DNA from: Aeromicrobium sp. Sec7.5 | GTDB taxonomy: Bacteria > Actinomycetota > Actinomycetes > Propionibacteriales > Nocardioidaceae | NCBI RefSeq assembly: GCF_036867135.1 | Contig: NZ_JBAJIJ010000002.1 | Coordinates: 62,001-126,000, forward strand | Direction of reading: 5' to 3' | DNA: 64,000 nt | Part shown: positions 35,928 to 43,532 of the stretch, piece after piece | How the letters are laid out: each line of letters opens with the position of its first letter | Position numbering within the stretch: the first letter of the stretch is position 1 | Translations under genes and position numbers: made by a program | The notes under the pieces: model-generated | The model's database searches: none | Told to the model about the DNA's origin: nothing | Seen by the model: the letters and a program-made list of their open reading frames with translations, nothing else

Positions 35928-36731
35928 ATGGCTCAGATCACTCCTGGCACCCGTTCCGGCGACGCGGTCGGCTGGACCGTCGACCACGGGGTCCTGACCC
36001 TCTGGCTCCGTCGAGGGGCGACGCTGAACGCGATCAACACCGAGATGCTCGAGGATCTCGCCGACGTCGCCCTGCAGGCCACCGAGCACGGTGCGTCCGT
36101 GATCGCCCTGCGCGCCGAGGGTCGTGGCTTCTGCTCGGGCGCCGACATCGGCGGCGAGCCCAGCACCGAGGCCGGCCCGCCCCAGACCGACACGATCGTG
36201 GCCGGTGAACGCCTGGTGCGAGCCCTGACGACCTCGCCACTCCCGGTCGTCTCGGCCGTGCAGGGTCCGTGCGCCGGCATCGGCGTGCCGCTCGCGCTGG
36301 CAGCCGACCTCACCCTGGCCAGCGACCAGGCCTTTTTCATGCTGGCCTTCACCAAGATCGGACTCATGCCCGACGGTGGCGCCAGCGCGCTCGTCGCCGC
36401 CTCCGTCGGCCGCGCCACCGCGATGCGCATGGCGCTGCTCGCCGAGCGCGTCACGGCCGAGGAGGCCGCGGCGCGCGGGCTGATCGCGTCGGTCTCCCGG
36501 GCCGACGTGTTCGACGCCCACGTCAACGACGTCCTGGCCCGGCTGGCCAGCGGGCCCTCCGTCGCCTACGCCCTCACCAAGCGCGCGATCAACGACGCCA
36601 CCCTCGGCAGCCTCGACCACGCCTTCACCGCCGAGCTCGAGGGTCAGGCCGGCCTCCTGGCCGCCGGCGACTTCGTCGAGGGCACAGCGGCATTCCGCGA
36701 GAAGCGCACCGCGGTCTTCACCGATCGCTGA
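35928..36731 (+). CDS. Enoyl-CoA hydratase/isomerase family protein
   Basis: A 267-residue crotonase-fold protein. The oxyanion-hole segments are ALRAEGRGFCSGADIGG and AVQGPCAGIGVPLALAADLTLAS; the second contains the region where hydratases have a catalytic glutamate. FTKIGLMPDGGASALV carries the conserved late acidic position. It likely acts in fatty-acid or amino-acid beta-oxidation; exact substrate unknown. TAAGGT ends 7 nt before the ATG at 35928, again a leaderless arrangement. It is divergent from the RibD-C gene. Confidence 0.87.
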   Translation: MAQITPGTRSGDAVGWTVDHGVLTLWLRRGATLNAINTEMLEDLADVALQATEHGASVIALRAEGRGFCSGADIGGEPSTEAGPPQTDTIVAGERLVRALTTSPLPVVSAVQGPCAGIGVPLALAADLTLASDQAFFMLAFTKIGLMPDGGASALVAASVGRATAMRMALLAERVTAEEAAARGLIASVSRADVFDAHVNDVLARLASGPSVAYALTKRAINDATLGSLDHAFTAELEGQAGLLAAGDFVEGTAAFREKRTAVFTDR

Positions 36732-36837
36732 TCCGGAGGCCCCCGACGCTGCTGGGCACGCCGTCGCCCGGATGTGGCACGATGCCCTGCAAGGTGCCCG
36801 AGGATGGCGCCCTGCCAACGAGAGGAACCCACGGGCG

Positions 36838-38664
36838 ATGACCGACGTCGACGCAACTCTGGACGCTGCCGGACTCACCAACACGCACGTCCGCGAGTAC
36901 GTGAAGCACTGGTTCGAGACCACGGGCGCCGAGCGCCTCGAGGTCGTGAACGCCAGTGACGACGACCGCCTCGTGGCCGAGGCGGTCGAGGCCGGAGAGC
37001 TGCTCCCGGTCGGCGAGGGACGCTACTACTCGCGCTCCTACTTCAAGGACACCGCTCGCGCCGAGGAGCGCACGATCGTCGCCACGAGCGACGAGAACGA
37101 CAAGGGCATCTACAACAACTGGCGCCCCGCGGCCGAGATGAAGGACAAGCTCGTCGGCCTCATGACCGGTGCGTCCGCCGGCAAGACGATGTACGTGATC
37201 CCCTACCTGATGGCACCCCCCGGCTCGCCGCTGGAGAACTTCGCCGCCGGCGTCGAGCTCACCGACAACCGCAACGTCGTCATGCAGATGATCCGCATGG
37301 CCCGCGTCGGCGTCGACCACATCAACGATCTCGGCGACTCGTTCGTGCGCGCCGTGCACGTCACGGGCGATCTCCCGAACCTGGGCCAGGGCACCCCCGA
37401 CGACCAGCGCTACTTCGTGACCGTCGCCGACGAGCGCACGATCTTGCACTACGGCTCGTCCTACGGCGGAAACGCGCTGCTGGGCAAGATCGCCCACGGC
37501 CTGCGCCAGGGCTCCTACGACGGCTGGAAGAACGGCTTCCTGGTCGAGCAGTTCATGCTGCTTGGCGTCGTCGACAAGGAGACCGGCAAGAAGTACCACA
37601 TCTGTGGCGGCTTCCCGTCGGCCTCGGGCAAGACGAACCTCGCCATGACGCTCGCGCCCGACGCCCTGGGCGATCGCTACCACGTCGAGTTCTACGGCGA
37701 CGACATCGCCTGGCTCTGGGTCGGCGACGACGGCAAGCTCTACGGCATGAACCCCGAGAACGGGGTCTTCGGCGTCGCCAAGGACACCAACGAGAAGACC
37801 AACCCCACCGCGGTCGACTCCATCGTCGAGGGCACGGGCGCGATCTTCACCAACGTCGCCTACAACGCCAAGACCCAGGAGGTCTGGTGGGAGGGCAAGG
37901 GCCCCAAGCCGACCGACCTCGACGGCTGGGAGGACTGGAAGGGCGACCTGATCGCCGACCGGGCCGACGACGAGGTCGACGCCCCGTGGGCGCACCCCAA
38001 CAGCCGGTTCACCACGACGCTCGCCAACGTCCCCAACGTCGCGAAGGACTTCGAGGACCCGGCGGGTGTCGAGATCCACGGCATCATCTTCGGCGGCCGC
38101 ACCCGTGACCGCGAGCCGCTCGTGCGCGCGATCCACGACGTCGCCGAGGGCGTGTACGACGGCCTGACGCTGGGCGCCGAGGCGACGGCCGCGGCCGACG
38201 GCCTGGAGGGCGTGCTGCGGTACGACCCGATGTCGATGCGTCCGTTCATGTCCTACGCCGAGGCCGACTACGCGGCGCACTGGCTCGAGGTCATCGGCCG
38301 CGCCACCACGAAGCCGATCTTCGCGCACGTCAACTGGTTCCAGCGCGGCGACGACGGCCGCTTCCTGTGGCCCGGCTACCGCGAGAACCTGCGTCCGCTC
38401 GTGTGGCTCATGCAGTACATGAACGGTGAGGTCGAGGGCACGAAGACCCCGGTCGGCGTGATCCCGAAGCGCGAGGAGCTCCTGCTCGACGGTCTCGACG
38501 AGCAGGGTCTCGCCGACCTCGACACGGTCCTCACGATCGATCTCGATCGCTGGAAGCAGGAGATGGGCCACCGCGAGAAGCACCTCGCGCAGTTCGACGG
38601 CCTGCCCGAGGAGATCTGGGAGGCCCACCGTCGCGTGGTGGCCGACCTGGACGCCGCCGAGTAG
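36838..38664 (+). CDS. pckG: Phosphoenolpyruvate carboxykinase (GTP)
   Basis: A 608-residue GTP-dependent PEPCK, converting oxaloacetate and GTP to PEP and CO2 for gluconeogenesis. Substrate-site GSSYGGNALLGKIAHGLRQG and metal-site FYGDDIAWLW are intact. The kinase-1a P-loop reads FPSASGKTN (259-267). In most GTP-PEPCKs this loop is FPSACGKTN, with a hyper-reactive cysteine; here the position is Ser263. Start ATG 36838 is chosen from family length; an AGAGGA lies about 12 nt upstream. A strong terminator hairpin follows (38683-38725). It is 106 bp downstream of the enoyl-CoA hydratase gene. Confidence 0.96.
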   Translation: MTDVDATLDAAGLTNTHVREYVKHWFETTGAERLEVVNASDDDRLVAEAVEAGELLPVGEGRYYSRSYFKDTARAEERTIVATSDENDKGIYNNWRPAAEMKDKLVGLMTGASAGKTMYVIPYLMAPPGSPLENFAAGVELTDNRNVVMQMIRMARVGVDHINDLGDSFVRAVHVTGDLPNLGQGTPDDQRYFVTVADERTILHYGSSYGGNALLGKIAHGLRQGSYDGWKNGFLVEQFMLLGVVDKETGKKYHICGGFPSASGKTNLAMTLAPDALGDRYHVEFYGDDIAWLWVGDDGKLYGMNPENGVFGVAKDTNEKTNPTAVDSIVEGTGAIFTNVAYNAKTQEVWWEGKGPKPTDLDGWEDWKGDLIADRADDEVDAPWAHPNSRFTTTLANVPNVAKDFEDPAGVEIHGIIFGGRTRDREPLVRAIHDVAEGVYDGLTLGAEATAAADGLEGVLRYDPMSMRPFMSYAEADYAAHWLEVIGRATTKPIFAHVNWFQRGDDGRFLWPGYRENLRPLVWLMQYMNGEVEGTKTPVGVIPKREELLLDGLDEQGLADLDTVLTIDLDRWKQEMGHREKHLAQFDGLPEEIWEAHRRVVADLDAAE

Positions 38665-38682
38665 CCAGCGCACTCAGCACCG

Positions 38683-38725
38683 ACGCCGTGGGGCGGGCCC
38701 GATCATCGGGCCCGCCCCACGGCGT
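38683..38725 (+). terminator. Terminator hairpin after pckG
   Basis: Perfect 20-bp arms 38683-38702 and 38706-38725 (core GTGGGGCGGGCCCGA) with a 3-nt loop TCA, followed by TTCTGCTGT. It starts 19 bp after the pckG stop and ends 28 bp before the stop of the convergent serine hydrolase gene, so it may act in both directions. Confidence 0.88.
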
Positions 38726-38752
38726 TCTGCTGTCGGCTGCTCCGTCAGCCGG

Positions 38753-39907
38753 TCACTCCGCGTGCACGGCGGAGAAGAACGACGCGACGTAGTCGGCGCC
38801 GGTCGTGCCGCCCATGCCGTGCTGGGTCAGGATCACGGCGCCGACGCCGACGGTCGGGTCGACCCAGAGCGACGCGCCGGTGCCGCCGTGCCAGCCGAAG
38901 CGGCCCGCGTGCGATCCAGGGAACTGTGGCTCGAGGTCGACCGCGACACCGTGGCCCCATCCCAGCGCCGGCCCGAGATCCGCCTGGGCCATCGGCCGCG
39001 CCCCGGGGCTCAACCGGTCCTGGCTCAGGTGCTGGACCGCCGAGGCCGGCAGCACCCGGCCACCCGGAGCGTCGCCCTCGTCGAGCAGGAGCTCGACGAA
39101 GCGCGCGAGGTCCGCCGCCGTCGAGAGCAGCCCGGTGGCGGACGACCGGAAGGCGGGGAGCTCGAGGAGGCTGGGGTCGGCGACGGGAGCAACCTCGACC
39201 CGCTCACCGGCCCGGTTCGGGAAGTACTGCGCCGGCACCCGGTCGAGCTGGGACGGGCTCACGCGCCACCCGGTCTCGGCCATGCCGAGCGGATCGAGCA
39301 GGCGCTTGGCGAGCAGCTCGTCCAGCGTTGTCCCGCTCGCGCGCTCCAGCACGACGGTCAGGAGGTCGTACGACATCTGGTAGAGCCAGCCCTCCCCCGG
39401 CTGGTGCGCCATGGGCACGGATCCGAGGCGCCTGACCCACTCGTCGGGATCGAGCGGACTCGGCTGCCAGGTCGACTCCAGCTCCTGGTCGACCTGCGCT
39501 CGCTGGAGCGGCGTGCCCTCCAGGGCCGGCCCCCACCCGAGTCCGGCGCCCATCTCGAGGACGTCGCGCACCGTCAGCGCGCGCGACGGGGGCACGACGT
39601 CGTCCAGCTCCGTGTCAGGCGCGCGCAGGACCTGGCGGTCGGCCAGCTCCGGCACCCACCGGTCCACGGGGTCGTCGAGGCCCAGCACGCCGTCGTCGAC
39701 GAGTGCTGCTGCCAGGACCCCGATGATCGGCTTGGTCAGCGACGCCACCCGGAAGATCGAGTCGTCCGAGTACCGTCCCATCGACTCGACGTGGACGGCG
39801 CGATGGTCACCGGAGCCCGTCACGATCGCCCACGTCGCGCCCGGGATGTCGTCGTTCGCGGTGAGCCCGGCCACCTTGCTGCGGACGCGGTCCTCGAGTT
39901 CAGTCAT
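38753..39907 (-). CDS. Serine hydrolase, beta-lactamase (class C/EstB) family
   Basis: A 384-residue serine hydrolase with the beta-lactamase/transpeptidase fold. The SxxK nucleophile motif is SLTK (about residue 56-59, in FRVASLTKPIIGVLAAALV). A YQMSYD segment occupies the Tyr-x-Asn region and HGGTG the third motif. There is no signal peptide, so it is probably a cytoplasmic esterase or peptidase rather than a secreted beta-lactamase. Substrate cannot be deduced. Confidence 0.85.
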   Translation of the reverse strand: MTELEDRVRSKVAGLTANDDIPGATWAIVTGSGDHRAVHVESMGRYSDDSIFRVASLTKPIIGVLAAALVDDGVLGLDDPVDRWVPELADRQVLRAPDTELDDVVPPSRALTVRDVLEMGAGLGWGPALEGTPLQRAQVDQELESTWQPSPLDPDEWVRRLGSVPMAHQPGEGWLYQMSYDLLTVVLERASGTTLDELLAKRLLDPLGMAETGWRVSPSQLDRVPAQYFPNRAGERVEVAPVADPSLLELPAFRSSATGLLSTAADLARFVELLLDEGDAPGGRVLPASAVQHLSQDRLSPGARPMAQADLGPALGWGHGVAVDLEPQFPGSHAGRFGWHGGTGASLWVDPTVGVGAVILTQHGMGGTTGADYVASFFSAVHAE

Positions 39908-39927
39908 GACTCCATGCTGGCAGCGAC

Positions 39928-39957
39928 TTGACCTCAGCGCGTCACGACGAGCAGGCT
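39928..39957 (+). promoter_or_regulatory. Promoter TTGACC, 18 bp, CAGGCT for DUF6314 gene
   Basis: TTGACC (39928-39933) and CAGGCT (39952-39957) are spaced by 18 bp and the -10 ends 6 nt before GTG 39964. This favours GTG 39964 as the start over the in-frame TTG at 39928. Confidence 0.5.
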
Positions 39958-39963
39958 CGCCGG

Positions 39964-40392
39964 GTGACTGCCACCGACCCCCGTGACCTCGCGGGCCGCT
40001 GGCGCTTCGATCGTGACGTCGCCGACCGCCTCGGACCGGCCCGTCACGTCACCGGCACGAGCGAGCTCGCCGTGGAGGACGACGGTCGGGTCTCGTGGAG
40101 CGAGACCGGCACCATGACGTGGGAGGACGGCGAGACGCCGGTCTTCCGGCACCTCTTCGTGGAGCAGCGCCCGGACGGCTGGTGGGTCACGTTCGACGAC
40201 GGCCGCGACTTCCATCCCTGGTCGGTGGGCCAGTCGGTCGTGCACCCGTGCGGCGCCGACACCTACGAGGGGCGGATCGACGTCACCGCACCCGACGCGT
40301 GGACCGTCGTCTGGGTCGTGTCCGGCCCCGCGAAGGACTACACGATGACGACCCGCCTGACCCGCGACGTGGACGAGACTCGCCTAGCCTGA
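39964..40392 (+). CDS. DUF6314 family protein
   Basis: A 142-residue protein with the DUF6314 pattern: LAGRWRFDRDVADR at the start, then SWSETGTMTWEDGETPVFRHLFVEQRPDGWWVTFDDGRDFHPW, then HPCGADTYEGRIDV. It is predicted to form a small lipocalin-like beta barrel; family function is unknown. The GTG start fits a leaderless promoter. Its stop overlaps the -10 hexamer of the next gene. Confidence 0.75.
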   Translation: MTATDPRDLAGRWRFDRDVADRLGPARHVTGTSELAVEDDGRVSWSETGTMTWEDGETPVFRHLFVEQRPDGWWVTFDDGRDFHPWSVGQSVVHPCGADTYEGRIDVTAPDAWTVVWVVSGPAKDYTMTTRLTRDVDETRLA

Positions 40393-40396
40393 CGCC

Positions 40397-40804
40397 ATGC
40401 GCAGGATCGGAGCCGGGACCGCCGTGCTGCTCGTCGCCCTGCTGGGCGGGTGCAGCGAGGGCAGCGTCGCCCGCGACACCTACCGGGGCCTGCCTCCCGG
40501 TGTCGAGGTGGAGGGTCCCGTCCTGTCCCCCGAGCCGATGCTGACCTGGCTCGAGGACGGCGCAGCCTTCGCGATCACGACGTGGGGCAGCTCCAGCTGC
40601 CCTCCGGTGGCCGTCGAGACCGAGTCGGATCGCCAGAGCGTCACGGTCGTCTTCGAGGATTCCGACAACGACGCGTGCACGGCAGACCTGGGTCCGACGT
40701 CCCACGAGTTCGACGTGACGGACTCAGTCGCCGACGACCCGAGCGTCTCCGCGCGCTTCAGGTCCGGGACGACCGAGCGCACCTACTCGCTGACATCGCC
40801 GTGA
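40397..40804 (+). CDS. Hypothetical lipoprotein
   Basis: A 135-residue secreted lipoprotein of unknown function. The signal peptide (RRIGAGTAVLLVALLGGC) has a lipobox LGGC with lipidated C19. The mature part is small, acidic and beta-rich, with two cysteines (SSSCPPV and NDACTAD) that may form a disulfide. TAGCCT lies 6 nt before the ATG, a leaderless arrangement. It ends 30 bp from the convergent egtD gene. Confidence 0.7.
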   Translation: MRRIGAGTAVLLVALLGGCSEGSVARDTYRGLPPGVEVEGPVLSPEPMLTWLEDGAAFAITTWGSSSCPPVAVETESDRQSVTVVFEDSDNDACTADLGPTSHEFDVTDSVADDPSVSARFRSGTTERTYSLTSP

Positions 40805-40834
40805 TGCAGCGCCACGCCCTGCTCCGGGCGAGAT

Positions 40835-41812
40835 TCAGCCCTCGCGGCGGGCCAGGGTGAGGGCGAAGTCGCCGTCGGTCCAGAGGTGCTCGACGGCGAA
40901 GCCACCCTCGGCGAGCTCACGACGCAGCTTCTCGGGTCGGAACTTGGTGGAGATCTCGACGCGGATCTCCTCACCGGCCGCGAGCTCGACCACCAGGTCG
41001 GCGCCGGGGAGCGTGACCAGCTGCGGCGACTCGGCTCGCAGCCGCATGTCGATGCGCTCCATCGCCGGGTCCCAGAACGGCACGTAGCTGAAGGCCTCCA
41101 GGTCGAAGTCGGCGCCAAGCTCGCGGTTGAGGACCGTGAGGCTGTTCAGGATGAACTGCTCCGTGACGCCGGCGGAGTCGTGGTACGCCGCGACGAGGCG
41201 GTCGGCCTCCTTGACCACGTCGGTGCCGAGCAGCAGCCAGTCGCCCGGTTCGAGCGAGTCGGCGAGGGCTCCGAGGAACGCGGCCCGCTCCTCGACGTAG
41301 AAGTTGCCGATCGTGCCGCCGAGGAAGGCCACGAGCTTGCGATCGCCCGTGGGCAGGTGCCCCAGGTGCAGGGTGAAGTCGCCGGCGAGAGGCTCGACCG
41401 ACAGCTCGGGGTAGCGCTGCGACAGCATGACCGCGGCCTCGCGCAGCGTGGCCTCGCTGACGTCGACCGGCACAAAGCGGCGCAACGATCCGCCAGCGTC
41501 GAACGCGTCGAGGAGGGTGCGGGTCTTGTCGCTGGTGCCGCTGCCGAGCTCGACGACCGTCGGGGCGCCCGTGATGCTCGCGATGTCGGCCGCATGCTCG
41601 CTGAGCAGGCTCCGCTCGGCCTCGGTGGGGTAGTACTCGGGCAGGCGCGTGATCTGGTCGAAGAGGACGGAGCCGTGGTCGTCGTACAGCCACTTCGGCG
41701 GCAGGGTGCGCGGCGCCGAGCCCAGGCCACGGCGCACGTCGGCGACGAGACTGCTCGACGCTCGGTCCGGGTCGAGCACCACTCGCACTGCGGGATCGGG
41801 TCGTTCGCTCAT
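40835..41812 (-). CDS. egtD: L-histidine N-alpha-methyltransferase EgtD
   Basis: A 325-residue SAM-dependent methyltransferase that trimethylates histidine to hercynine, the first step of ergothioneine synthesis. EgtD markers are PPKWLYDDHGSVLFDQITRLPEYYPTEAE near the start, SAM motif VVELGSGTSDKTRTLLDAF, FLGGTIGNF, and the C-terminal TKFRPEKL segment. It overlaps the egtB stop by 4 nt (ATGA), so translation is coupled. No egtA, egtC or egtE lies nearby. Confidence 0.95.
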   Translation of the reverse strand: MSERPDPAVRVVLDPDRASSSLVADVRRGLGSAPRTLPPKWLYDDHGSVLFDQITRLPEYYPTEAERSLLSEHAADIASITGAPTVVELGSGTSDKTRTLLDAFDAGGSLRRFVPVDVSEATLREAAVMLSQRYPELSVEPLAGDFTLHLGHLPTGDRKLVAFLGGTIGNFYVEERAAFLGALADSLEPGDWLLLGTDVVKEADRLVAAYHDSAGVTEQFILNSLTVLNRELGADFDLEAFSYVPFWDPAMERIDMRLRAESPQLVTLPGADLVVELAAGEEIRVEISTKFRPEKLRRELAEGGFAVEHLWTDGDFALTLARREG

Positions 41813-43086
41813 CGGGGGACTCCTCCATCGGCCAGCCGGACACCCGTCATGGGCCACCGGGCGCCCGCGGGGAAGAAGTTGCGGTAGGTGTGCCGGGCGT
41901 GCCCGGGCGGCGTGATGGCCGACCCGCCGCGCAGGACCATCTGGCCCGACATGAACTTGCCGTTGTACTCGCCGATCGCACCATCGGGGGCCGAGAAGCC
42001 GGGGTACGGCAGGTAGGCCGAGGCCGTCCACTGCCAGGCGTCGCCGTGCGCCTGCCGCAGATGGCCCGTGGCGGGACCGGCCGACGTGGCGTGCAGCGTG
42101 GGGGCCGTGCCCTGCGCCGGCGCAGGCTGCGCGCCGTCGGACACGACGGCGTGCTCCCACTCGGGCTCGGTGGGCAGGCGCATGCCGCGCCACGTGGCGT
42201 AGGCGTCGGCCTCGTAGTGGCTGACGTGCGTGACGGGAAGACCGGGATCGACCGGGTGGGTGCCGTGCAGGGTGTGCTCGGACCACACGCCGTCGTCGTG
42301 GCGCCAGTAGAAGGGCGACTGCCACTGCTCGGTCTTGACCTTGGCCCAGCCGTCGGAGAGCCAGAGCTCGTGCCGCTGGTAGCCGCCGTCGGCCATGAAC
42401 TCCATCCACTCGCCGTTGGTGACGAGGCGGTCGGCGACGCGATAGGGCTCGAGCCAGGCCCGGTGGCGTGGAAGCTCGTTGTCGAAGCTGAATCCACCAC
42501 CCTCGTGGCCGACCTCGACCAGGCCACCCTCGACGTCGACCCAGCCCATCGCGTCGGGCTCGGACCGCGGCGTAGGCGTTCCCCCGTAGACCGGGCGGAG
42601 CGGGTTGACCGAGAGCACGTGCTTGATGTCCATCAGCAGCAGCTCTTGGTGCTGCTGCTCGTGGTGGAAGCCCAGCTCGATCGTGGATCCGAGCTTGTCG
42701 AGCGTGCCGCCGTCGACGGTGCTGATGAGCTCGCGGACACGGGCGTCGACGTTCTGCCGGTACTGGCCGACGTCGTGCGCACCGGGCCGGGTGATGGCGC
42801 CGCGCTCGGCGCGGGTGTAGCGCGGCCCGACGGCCTCGTAGTAGCTGTTGAACAGGAACCAGTACTGGTCCTGGAACGGGGCGAAATCCTGCTCGACCTC
42901 GGCCAGCAGGAAGGTCTCGAAGAACCAGGTGACGTGCGCACGGTGCCACTTGGTGGGCGAGACGTCGGGCATCGTCTGGACCGTCTGGTCCTCCGGGGAG
43001 AGGGGGTCGGCCAACAGCTCGGTGTGGGCTCGCACCTGGGCGAAGCGCGCCTCGAGCTCGGCGGGGTCCCACCGCAGTTCCGTCAT
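41809..43086 (-). CDS. egtB: Ergothioneine sulfoxide synthase EgtB
   Basis: A 425-residue non-haem iron enzyme that joins hercynine to a thiol with O2. The N-terminal DinB-like domain supplies the iron ligands H51 (HRAH) and the HxxxH pair H142/H146 (HHEQQHQELL). The C-terminal FGE-sulfatase domain runs from about 180 with FSFDNELPRHRAWLEPYRVADRLVTNGEWMEF to GQMVLRGGSAITPPGHARHTYRNFF. Whether gamma-glutamylcysteine or cysteine is the thiol donor cannot be settled by eye. Start ATG 43086 has GAGGAG 6 nt upstream; a longer frame reaches 43143. It is the first gene of egtBD. Confidence 0.94.
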   Translation of the reverse strand: MTELRWDPAELEARFAQVRAHTELLADPLSPEDQTVQTMPDVSPTKWHRAHVTWFFETFLLAEVEQDFAPFQDQYWFLFNSYYEAVGPRYTRAERGAITRPGAHDVGQYRQNVDARVRELISTVDGGTLDKLGSTIELGFHHEQQHQELLLMDIKHVLSVNPLRPVYGGTPTPRSEPDAMGWVDVEGGLVEVGHEGGGFSFDNELPRHRAWLEPYRVADRLVTNGEWMEFMADGGYQRHELWLSDGWAKVKTEQWQSPFYWRHDDGVWSEHTLHGTHPVDPGLPVTHVSHYEADAYATWRGMRLPTEPEWEHAVVSDGAQPAPAQGTAPTLHATSAGPATGHLRQAHGDAWQWTASAYLPYPGFSAPDGAIGEYNGKFMSGQMVLRGGSAITPPGHARHTYRNFFPAGARWPMTGVRLADGGVPR

Positions 43087-43207
43087 CCTCGACTCCTCGT
43101 CTCGGTCGACCTCCACGATAGGTGCGGCCACCGACAGCCGCACGGCGCCTGGGTCCCACCCGACAGAAGTTCACCGAGTTCTCACGTTCGGCCCGACGCG
43201 GCCGTCC

Positions 43208-43259
43208 AGGGCTTCGAGGCTCGGGCGCCAGAGCGCCCTCGCACCTCAGCCACCGGTGG
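43208..43259. repeat. Repeat family C copy 2
   Basis: Homologous to 24816-24872: it shares TTCGAGGCTCG, GCGCCAG, GCGC and ACCTCAGCCA in the same order, and ends with ACCGGTGG, the reverse complement of the left end of copy 1 apart from mismatches. It sits upstream of egtB and immediately before the tRNA-derived repeats. Confidence 0.7.
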
Positions 43260-43265
43260 TGGGTG

Positions 43266-43381
43266 TGGAGCCCCCGACAGGAGTCGAACCCGCGACATCT
43301 TCTTGACAAGAGAAGCTCCCTGCTGGAGCCCCCGACAGGAGTCGAACCCGCGACATCTTCTTGACAAGAGAAGCTCGCTGC
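43266..43381 (-). repeat. Two tandem 58-bp partial copies of tRNA-Thr 3' part
   Basis: Copies start at 43266 and 43324, exactly 58 bp apart and in phase with the real tRNA at 43382. Each repeats 51 bp of the tRNA gene from its CCA end through the anticodon loop to the anticodon stem, then diverges (TCCCTGC and TCGCTGC). Both differ from the functional gene by one shared change, at tRNA position 37 (A to C on the tRNA strand). They lack the D-arm and 5' acceptor strand and cannot fold as tRNA. They lie 3' of the tRNA and resemble accumulated attachment-site ends, but no integrase gene is present. Confidence 0.9.
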
Positions 43382-43457
43382 TGGAGCCCCCGACAGGAGT
43401 CGAACCCGCGACATCTTCTTTACAAGAGAAGCGCTCTACCAACTGAGCTACAGGGGC
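43382..43457 (-). tRNA. tRNA-Thr (anticodon TGT), CCA encoded
   Basis: A 76-nt tRNA on the minus strand. Acceptor GCCCCTG pairs with CGGGGGC (one G-U); D-arm GCTC AGTTGGTAGA GC; anticodon stem CTTCT/AGAAG with loop CTTGTAA, anticodon TGT, reading ACA and related threonine codons; T-arm contains GGTTCGACTCC. Discriminator T73 and CCA are encoded. Two 51-bp copies of its 3' part follow in tandem. Confidence 0.96.
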
Positions 43458-43532
43458 GCGCGGCCGGAGCCACGCTGCAAGGCTAGTCCATGAAGCTGCC
43501 GCGACTGCCCCGTCCGTGGGCATACTGAGGCC

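Larger units (their letters stand above)
43087..43532. other. 446-bp region with repeat C2, tRNA-Thr and tRNA-derived repeats
   Basis: No protein gene is convincing here; frames reading PPTGVEPATSS are translations of tRNA sequence. Contents: family C repeat (43208-43259), two tRNA 3'-part copies (43266-43381), tRNA-Thr (43382-43457), and the -10-like CATACT (43521-43526) for the gene at 43533. Confidence 0.8.

Noticed and set aside
43122..43446. Plus-strand frames reading repeated PPTGVEPATSS-type peptides near the tRNA
   Set aside because: They are translations of tRNA-Thr and its partial copies, a common false ORF in annotation, not a repeat protein.
43266..43457. CRISPR-like array from three regular 58-bp units
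   Set aside because: The units are contiguous copies of tRNA sequence without unique spacers and no cas genes are present.
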